Shown in pieces: positions 1 through 4,234 of a stretch of 7,158 nucleotides of DNA. Positions within the stretch are counted from its first letter, which is position 1; every line of letters starts with the position of its first letter. Source of the DNA: Myxococcales bacterium (GTDB taxonomy: Bacteria; Myxococcota; Bradymonadia; UBA7976; UBA1532); contig JAGQJJ010000191.1 in the NCBI GenBank assembly GCA_020430675.1, positions 1-7,158 of the forward strand, written 5' to 3'. The translations under genes and the position numbers were made by a program. The notes under the pieces are model-generated. The model worked only from the letters and a program-made list of their open reading frames with translations, was not told the origin of the DNA and ran no database searches.

Positions 1-300
1 GCCCGCCGCGCCGGCGCCGCCGAGCCGGCCCCGACCGCCGCCGAGCCGGCCCCGACCGCCGCCGAGCCAGCCCCGACTCCTGCCACGCCTGCGCCCAAGA
101 AGGCGGCCGAGGCCCCGGAGCCCGCCGCCGAAGCCCTCGCCTGCGCCCAATGCGCTCGCCCGCTGGCCGCCGACGCCGCCTTCTGCGACGGCTGCGGCAC
201 CCCGGTCGGCCGCACCTGCGCCGCGTGCGGCGCCAAGAACCGCGCCGACGCCCGCTTCTGCAAGGCGTGCGGCGCATCGGTCGCCGCGGAGGCCAGCTGA
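1..300 (+). CDS. C-terminal part of a double zinc-ribbon protein of the ccm locus (5' end outside window)
   Basis: Frame 1 is open from the window edge to the TGA at 298-300 (99 residues visible). The visible part has two sections. First is a low-complexity Ala/Glu/Pro-rich linker with three tandem AAEPAPT heptads. Then come four CxxC knuckles: CAQC, FCDGCG, TCAACG and FCKACG, spaced as in double zinc-ribbon (DZR-type) domains, so it should bind two structural zinc ions. No enzymatic residues are visible. From memory, deltaproteobacterial ccm loci carry a CcmI-like protein with an N-terminal membrane/coiled-coil part and a C-terminal zinc ribbon of very similar wording; identity with that family is inference because the N-terminus is missing. 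The stop overlaps the next start by one base, implying co-translation with the ccm genes. An unrelated zinc-ribbon protein remains possible. Confidence 0.8.
   Translation, partial: ARRAGAAEPAPTAAEPAPTAAEPAPTPATPAPKKAAEAPEPAAEALACAQCARPLAADAAFCDGCGTPVGRTCAACGAKNRADARFCKACGASVAAEAS
16..78 (+). repeat. three tandem 21-bp repeats coding AAEPAPT
   Basis: Units lie at 16-36, 37-57 and 58-78. The first two are identical at the nucleotide level; the third differs at two third-codon positions (CCA for CCG, ACT for ACC). They encode a Pro/Ala/Glu linker just before the zinc ribbons. In-frame tandem copies like this are prone to length change between strains. Confidence 0.9.
288..292 (+). promoter_or_regulatory. 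Shine-Dalgarno GGAGG for the gene starting at 300
   Basis: GGAGG lies inside the last codons of the zinc-ribbon gene, 7 nt before the ATG at 300. It fixes that ATG as the start and argues against an in-frame ATG at 150, whose extra 50 residues would be Arg-rich frame-shifted zinc-ribbon sequence. Confidence 0.8.
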
Positions 301-1562
301 TGAACGCGCGCCTCGCTTCGTTCGCCCTGCTCATCGTCTGCTGCGCCGCGCCCGCCTTCGCGCAATACGGCGGCCCCCCGAAGATGGGCGGCGCCGGCGC
401 CAGCGGTGGCCTGCCGCCGTTCCTCGCCAGCATGAAGCGCCATGACGTCAAGGTCGCGGTGCAGGTCAAGACGGCCGACGGCGCGCTGACGCCCGCGCCT
501 GCCGGGGTGGCCGTCGGCTTCCGCATCCTCGCCGGCGGCTCCAAGGTGCGCGACTACCACGAGACGACCGATGACACCGGCGCCGCGGTCTTCCCCGGCA
601 TCCCCTCCAACCCCGAGGTGCAGGGCGCCATCAACTACGAGGTCTGGGCCGACCATCGCGGCGTGCGCTTCCCGTATCAGCTTCAAGGCGTGCCCGGCGA
701 AGGCTCATCAGTCGATCTCGTGATCTACGACGTCACCACCGACTACAGCACGGTCTCGCTCGACCACGCGATCGAGGTCTTCCCCGACGAAGAGTCGCTG
801 GTCGCGCGCCATACCATCCGCCTCTTCAACGACGGCCCGCTGGCCGTCAACCTGGGCGCGCTGCCCGGCGGCGGCCTGCTGCTGCCGTGCCCCCAGGGCG
901 CCAAGCACCCCGAACTGCACGATGAGCACGATCCGCTGGTCGAGGTGCGCGGCACCGACATCGTCTACAAAGGCGCGCTGCTGCCCACGGGCGTCGGCGA
1001 GCCGGCCGAGATCAATGTCATCTACACGCTGCCCTACGCCCACGAAGTGCTTGAGTGGAACCAGACCATGCCCGTGGCCACCCGCGGCGCCATGGTCGTG
1101 GTGCCGCAGCACAAGCAGCCCGAGCAGCAGGAGGCGCTGCCCCTGCGCATCGAGACCCGCGGCGCTTACGGCGCGGTGCGCAACATCGAGCAGGAGGGCG
1201 ACCGCCTCTACGAGATGCTGACCGCCGGCGAGAGCACCCTGGCCGCGGGCGAGCCGCTGCGGTTTGCGATCGCCGGCCTGCCCGCCGAGAGCCACGCCGC
1301 CCGCTGGGCGCTGATCATCGCCATCCTGGCGGTCATCGGCGGAGTGCTCTTCGGCTACCGTCGCCCTGCCGGCAGCGGCGCCCGCATGTCGCGCACGCAC
1401 CTCGTCGAAGAGCGCGACCGCCTCGTGCGCGCCCTTGCCCGCATGCGCCGCGCGGTGGCCAAGGGCCGCATGACCGAGGCCCGCTTCGAGCGCGAACGCG
1501 AGGCCATCACCGCTCGCCTCGTCTCGCTGTTCAAGGCCATCGATCGCGTGGATCCGCGTTGA
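300..1562 (+). CDS. ccm-associated membrane-anchored periplasmic protein with CcmI-like cytoplasmic tail
   Basis: The product has 420 residues. Residues 1-21 form a signal peptide ending AFA|Q. Residues about 30-330 are a beta-rich periplasmic region: an early stretch with a TDDTGAAVFPGIP turn resembles carboxypeptidase-regulatory/Ig-like modules, followed by VDLVIYDVTTDYS and RHTIRLFNDGPLAV strands. One TM helix spans 336-353. The remaining tail of about 65 residues is charged and helical, with a GRMTEARFERER segment recalling the GKLSEEDY-type motif of CcmI-like and SHOCT-like helices. I cannot name a family. It sits between a zinc-ribbon gene and ccmA, overlapping the first by 1 nt and the second by 4 nt, so a role in cytochrome c maturation (haem delivery or apocytochrome handling) is the obvious inference, not shown. 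The cysteines at 14-15 lie in the signal h-region without a proper lipobox, so I read it as a type I signal. Confidence 0.85.
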   Translation: MNARLASFALLIVCCAAPAFAQYGGPPKMGGAGASGGLPPFLASMKRHDVKVAVQVKTADGALTPAPAGVAVGFRILAGGSKVRDYHETTDDTGAAVFPGIPSNPEVQGAINYEVWADHRGVRFPYQLQGVPGEGSSVDLVIYDVTTDYSTVSLDHAIEVFPDEESLVARHTIRLFNDGPLAVNLGALPGGGLLLPCPQGAKHPELHDEHDPLVEVRGTDIVYKGALLPTGVGEPAEINVIYTLPYAHEVLEWNQTMPVATRGAMVVVPQHKQPEQQEALPLRIETRGAYGAVRNIEQEGDRLYEMLTAGESTLAAGEPLRFAIAGLPAESHAARWALIIAILAVIGGVLFGYRRPAGSGARMSRTHLVEERDRLVRALARMRRAVAKGRMTEARFEREREAITARLVSLFKAIDRVDPR

Positions 1563-2272
1563 ACGCACTGCGCGCCGTCCGGGTCGCCGGCCTGGGGCGG
1601 CTCTACGACGACCACTACGCGCTCGTCGGCCTCGACGCCGCGTTCCCCGCCGGCCAGATCACCGCCCTGCTCGGCCCCAACGGCGCCGGCAAATCGACCC
1701 TGATGGGCATCCTCTCGACGCTTATGCGGCCCAGCGAAGGCGACGTCTTCTTCGACGACCGCCGCGTCACCGACGCCGCCGCTCAGGTGCGCTCGATGAT
1801 CGGCTACGTCGGCCATCGCACCATGCTCTACCCGCCGCTGACCGCCCGCGAGAACCTGCGCTTCTTCGGCAAGCTCTACGGCGTGCCCCAGCTTGATGCC
1901 CGCGTGTCGCAACTGATCGACACCGTCGGGCTTTCCGCCGACGCCGACCGTCCCGTCGCCGGCTTCAGCCGCGGCATGTCGCAGCGGCTCACCCTGGCCC
2001 GTGCGCTGCTGCCGTCGCCGGCGCTGCTGCTGCTCGACGAACCCTTCACGGGGCTCGACCAGGACGGCGTCTCGATCGCCGTCGACCTGCTCGCCGCCGA
2101 GCGCGTCCGCGGCGCGGTGCTGATCCTGGTCAGCCACGACCTGCCCGCCGCCGGCCGCCTCGCCGACCGCGCGCTCATCCTGCGCCGCGGCCGCAAGCTC
2201 TACGAAGGCCCCGTCGAAGAACCCCTGGCCGCGCTCTACGACCGCGCCCTCGCCAAACGGCGCGCCGCGTGA
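1559..2272 (+). CDS. ccmA: CcmA, ATPase subunit of the CcmABCD haem-handling complex
   Basis: This 237-residue ABC ATPase is of normal CcmA length. Walker A GPNGAGKST is at 39-47; YVGHRTMLYPPLTARENL at 83-100 has the Gly-His where many ABC proteins carry the Q-loop glutamine, as in known CcmA. The signature is FSRGMSQ at 136-142 rather than LSGGQ, Walker B with catalytic Glu is LLLLDEP at 156-162, the D-loop GLDQ follows, and the switch histidine is H193 in LVSHD. In System I, CcmA hydrolyses ATP at the cytoplasmic face of CcmB/CcmC to drive release of holo-CcmE. The start is a TTG whose last two bases are the first two of the preceding TGA (overlap TTGA, 4 nt); the ABC fold begins at once, so no longer start is needed. 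The SD is weak (GTGGAT, 1548-1553), consistent with coupling. A generic ABC exporter ATPase is excluded mainly by the neighbours. Confidence 0.95.
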   Translation: MNALRAVRVAGLGRLYDDHYALVGLDAAFPAGQITALLGPNGAGKSTLMGILSTLMRPSEGDVFFDDRRVTDAAAQVRSMIGYVGHRTMLYPPLTARENLRFFGKLYGVPQLDARVSQLIDTVGLSADADRPVAGFSRGMSQRLTLARALLPSPALLLLDEPFTGLDQDGVSIAVDLLAAERVRGAVLILVSHDLPAAGRLADRALILRRGRKLYEGPVEEPLAALYDRALAKRRAA

Positions 2273-2955
2273 CCCGTCCTTCGTACGCCCGCGTCGTCCT
2301 GACCGTGCTGGCCAAGGACGTGCGCACCGAACTGCGCTCCAAGGAGACCCTGGCCACCATGGGCCTCTTCGGCGTCGTGCTCTCGTTTGTCTTCGCCTTC
2401 GGCTTCGCCTCCGACCCGGCCACCAACCGCGCGGTCATGCCCGGCGCGCTCTGGGCCGCGCTGCTGTTCACCGGCACGCTGGGCGTCGGCCGCACCTTCG
2501 CCCGCGAGGCCGAAGAGGGCGCCTTTGCCGCCCTGGTGCTCTCGCCCGCCGACCGCAGCGCCATCCTGCTGGCCAAGGTGCTCATCAACCTGAGCCTGAC
2601 CGCGCTGGTCATGTGCATCGTCGCGCCGATGCTCGCGGTGATGCTGCGGGTGGACATGACGGCCGACGCCGGTATCATCGCGCTGCAACTGCTGCTCGGC
2701 GGCCTCGGCTTTGCCGTGGTCGGCACCCCGCTGGCGGTCATGGCGGTCAACGCCCGATTTGCCGAGGTGCTGCTGCCGATCGTGGTCTTCCCGCTGGTCA
2801 TCCCGGTGCTGATCGCCGGGGTCCGCGGCACCGGCATCGTGCTGGGCACCACGATCGGCTTCGATCCGTGGCCGTGGTTGAAGTTCACCGCCGCCTATGA
2901 CCTGACCTTCGGGGTCGGCGGCCTGGCCTTGTTTGGCAGGATGGTGACCGAGTGA
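2269..2955 (+). CDS. ccmB: CcmB, membrane subunit of the Ccm ABC complex
   Basis: The 228-residue product is the usual CcmB length and is very hydrophobic, with about six TM segments (near 29-47, 58-77, 98-126, 134-160, 166-186 and 206-226). Family landmarks are the N-terminal KDVRTELRSKE at 16-26, REAEEGAFAALVLSP at 79-93 between TM2 and TM3, and NARFAEVLLPIVVFPL at 161-176. CcmB is the integral partner of CcmA; what, if anything, it transports is unsettled in the literature. The start is GTG in a GTGA overlap with the ccmA stop, and the gene ends in another GTGA overlap with ccmC, so A, B and C are expected to be made in fixed ratio. Confidence 0.95.
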   Translation: MTRPSYARVVLTVLAKDVRTELRSKETLATMGLFGVVLSFVFAFGFASDPATNRAVMPGALWAALLFTGTLGVGRTFAREAEEGAFAALVLSPADRSAILLAKVLINLSLTALVMCIVAPMLAVMLRVDMTADAGIIALQLLLGGLGFAVVGTPLAVMAVNARFAEVLLPIVVFPLVIPVLIAGVRGTGIVLGTTIGFDPWPWLKFTAAYDLTFGVGGLALFGRMVTE

Positions 2956-3626
2956 AGCTCTTTCCCGTCTTCACCGCCCTTGGGGCGCTCGGCGTGCTCA
3001 TCGCCCATTACCTCGTGTGGGTCTATGTACCCATGGAGGTCACCATGGGCGCCGTGCAGCGCATCTTCTACTTCCATGTGCCGAGCGCCTGGCTCTGCTT
3101 CCTCGGCTTCCTGATGTGCTTCATCGCCAGCATCGGCTACCTGCTCAACCGCAAGGCCCGCTGGGATGCGTTTGCGCTCTCATCGGCCGAGGTGGGGCTC
3201 ATCTTCGGCCTCATCGTGGTCATCACCGGCCCGCTGTGGGCCCGGCCGACCTGGGGCACTTGGTGGAACTGGGAGCCGCGCCTGACCAGCATGGCGCTCC
3301 TGGTGCTCATCTTCGCCGCCTACTGGGTGCTGCACTCGTTCGGCGGCCCCGGCGAAGGCGTGCGCCGCTTTGCGTCGGTGCTGGCCGTCTTCGGCACGCC
3401 GAACATCTACTTCGTGCGCTACGCGGTCGAAAAATGGGGCGGCGTGCACCCCAATACCCAGGTGCCGCAGCGCTCCGACCCCGACATCAAGATGACGATG
3501 TATATCTGCCTCGGCATCTTGTTGATCGTCTTCTTCCTCATGCTGCAATTGCGCTACCGCATGCACCGCGACGCGCTCACCGTGCGCGCCATCCGCCGAC
3601 GGCTTGGCCGATTGGGAGGGCAGTGA
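2952..3626 (+). CDS. ccmC: CcmC, haem-presenting protein of System I cytochrome c maturation
   Basis: This 224-residue protein has about six TM helices and belongs to the haem-handling protein superfamily. The tryptophan-rich periplasmic motif is WGTWWNWEPRLTS at 101-113, matching the family WGTWWVWDARLTS pattern with Asp-Ala replaced by Glu-Pro. The two expected axial haem histidines are visible: H42 in FYFHVPSAW and H166 in KWGGVHP. CcmC holds haem in the outer membrane leaflet and, with CcmD and CcmA/B, passes it to CcmE for covalent attachment. The start is GTG overlapping the ccmB stop (GTGA). The C-terminus ends in a basic stretch (RAIRRRLGRLGGQ) after the last TM helix. CcsA/CcmF-type relatives are longer and carry the WxxWDxxE-type WWD motif, so CcmC is the better call. 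Confidence 0.96.
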   Translation: MKLFPVFTALGALGVLIAHYLVWVYVPMEVTMGAVQRIFYFHVPSAWLCFLGFLMCFIASIGYLLNRKARWDAFALSSAEVGLIFGLIVVITGPLWARPTWGTWWNWEPRLTSMALLVLIFAAYWVLHSFGGPGEGVRRFASVLAVFGTPNIYFVRYAVEKWGGVHPNTQVPQRSDPDIKMTMYICLGILLIVFFLMLQLRYRMHRDALTVRAIRRRLGRLGGQ

Positions 3627-3949
3627 TGAAACGATGGCTGACCGCCGCCACGTTCGGGCTGGCGCTGTTTGCCGGCGCGGCGCAGGCCGACGTGGTCGAC
3701 GACACCCCGAAGCCGGCCGAGCAGGCCGCCCCGGCGATGCCGACGCAGTTCGAACGCACCGAAGCGCTCGAAGACATGCGCTACAAGCACCTCTGGATCG
3801 CTTACGGCGCGGTCTGGCTGCTCGTCTTCGCCTTCGTCTTTCGCACCTGGCGCCGCAGCGAAGCGACCGCCAGCGAGCTGAACGGCCTCAAGGCGCGCCT
3901 CGCCGAGCTGGAAGGCCGCAGCGGCGGGGGAGGCGGCTCCGATGAATGA
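3626..3949 (+). CDS. ccmD: CcmD-family protein (alternative family), extended with signal peptide and helical tail
   Basis: The product has 107 residues, longer than the roughly 50-70 of enterobacterial CcmD. Residues 1-21 look like a cleavable signal ending AQA|D. A Pro/Ala/Glu linker follows to about residue 50. The core RYKHLWIAYGAVWLLVFAFVF at 52-72 is one TM helix with the AYGAVWL wording of the alternative CcmD family seen in Deltaproteobacteria. Then come basic RTWRR and a short amphipathic helix SELNGLKARLAELEG (83-97). The tail ends in five Gly. In known systems CcmD stabilises CcmC-CcmE contact within CcmABCD. The ATG shares one base with the ccmC stop and has GGGAGGG (3614-3620) as SD. 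If the signal is cut, topology would be N-out/C-in. The assignment rests on position and the TM motif. Confidence 0.85.
   Translation: MKRWLTAATFGLALFAGAAQADVVDDTPKPAEQAAPAMPTQFERTEALEDMRYKHLWIAYGAVWLLVFAFVFRTWRRSEATASELNGLKARLAELEGRSGGGGGSDE
3929..3933 (+). promoter_or_regulatory. Shine-Dalgarno GGAGG deciding the start at 3942
   Basis: GGAGG within the GGGGGAGG run sits 8 nt before the ATG at 3942 and 12 nt before a second, out-of-frame ATG at 3946. Spacing therefore favours the 3942 frame. The same bases encode the poly-glycine end of the CcmD-family protein. Confidence 0.65.
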
Positions 3950-4112
3950 GACCGAGCTGTTCACCACCCCGCCGCCGACGCACCTGGTCTATATCCCGTT
4001 CGTGCTCTTCCTGGGCATCGTCATCGGCTTTGTGCTCGGTCGCCGCGCAGGCGTGCGCGAGGGCAAGGCCGAATTCCTCGGCCGCGGCCCCGACGATGAC
4101 GACCTGCTCTGA
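3942..4112 (+). CDS. 56-residue single-TM protein at the end of the ccm operon
   Basis: The ATG at 3942 opens a 56-residue frame ending at TGA 4110-4112. It starts MNETELFTTPPPTHLVYIP, has one TM helix (about 17-33) and a short charged tail: GRRAGVREG, then an acidic DDDD near the C-terminus. It has an excellent SD and overlaps the CcmD-family gene by 8 nt, as expected for a coupled operon member. A terminator follows directly. The TM with glycines (LGIVIGFVLGRR) followed by basic residues suggests N-out/C-in. I recall similar THLVYIP-type small proteins near ccm genes of Deltaproteobacteria but know no assigned function; a CcmD-like accessory to CcmABC is a guess. The competing frame from ATG 3946 gives Ser/Arg-rich sequence and is judged non-coding. 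Confidence 0.75.
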   Translation: MNETELFTTPPPTHLVYIPFVLFLGIVIGFVLGRRAGVREGKAEFLGRGPDDDDLL

Positions 4113-4113
4113 C

Positions 4114-4151
4114 GCCCGCCACCGGCGCGCTCCGGTGTGGGCCTTGTCGTT
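4114..4151 (+). terminator. probable intrinsic terminator of the ccm operon
   Basis: A hairpin starts 2 nt after the stop of the small gene. CACCGG (4120-4125) pairs with CCGGTG (4132-4137) around a 6-nt loop, and an outer GCCC (4114-4117) pairs with GGGC (4139-4142) across a small internal loop. The following CTTGTCGTTG is only moderately T-rich, so the efficiency is uncertain. Confidence 0.5.
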
Positions 4152-4234
4152 GTGGGTGCGATCTGATCACCAATGTCGTCCGATGTATGAAAATATCGGA
4201 TGAATCCTGGGCGCGACGGTGGTATCCACAAAGT
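4152..4234 (+). promoter_or_regulatory. probable promoter/leader of the transglycosylase gene with an inverted repeat
   Basis: This is the AT-richest stretch of the window. TCCGAT (4179-4184) and ATCGGA (4195-4200) form a perfect 6-bp inverted repeat around GTATGAAAAT; as RNA the stem extends by a G-U and a U-A pair. A palindromic TGATCA lies at 4164-4169. The TATGAAAATAT inside the repeat could serve as a -10 region, but I find no convincing -35 at 16-18 bp. The repeat could be an operator or a leader hairpin. The weak GGTGG at 4218-4222 is the only SD-like sequence before the chosen start. Confidence 0.3.

Noticed and set aside
150..299. In-frame 50-residue extension of the 300-1562 gene from ATG 150
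   Set aside because: It is the frame-shifted zinc-ribbon gene, Arg-rich and without a signal peptide; ATG 300 has a strong SD and begins a clear signal peptide.
3017..3625. + strand frame overlapping ccmC that is continuous with the CcmD-family gene
   Set aside because: Residues before 3626 are His/Arg/Pro-rich shadow of ccmC; the CcmD-family gene starts at 3626 with signal peptide and SD.
3946..4203. 85-codon + strand frame from ATG 3946
   Set aside because: Ser/Arg/Cys-rich, less well spaced from the SD, runs through the terminator hairpin; the 3942 frame gives a proper TM protein.
4187..4234. Longer start of the transglycosylase at ATG 4187
   Set aside because: It would put 16 charged residues before a good signal peptide, has no SD, and lies inside the inverted repeat.
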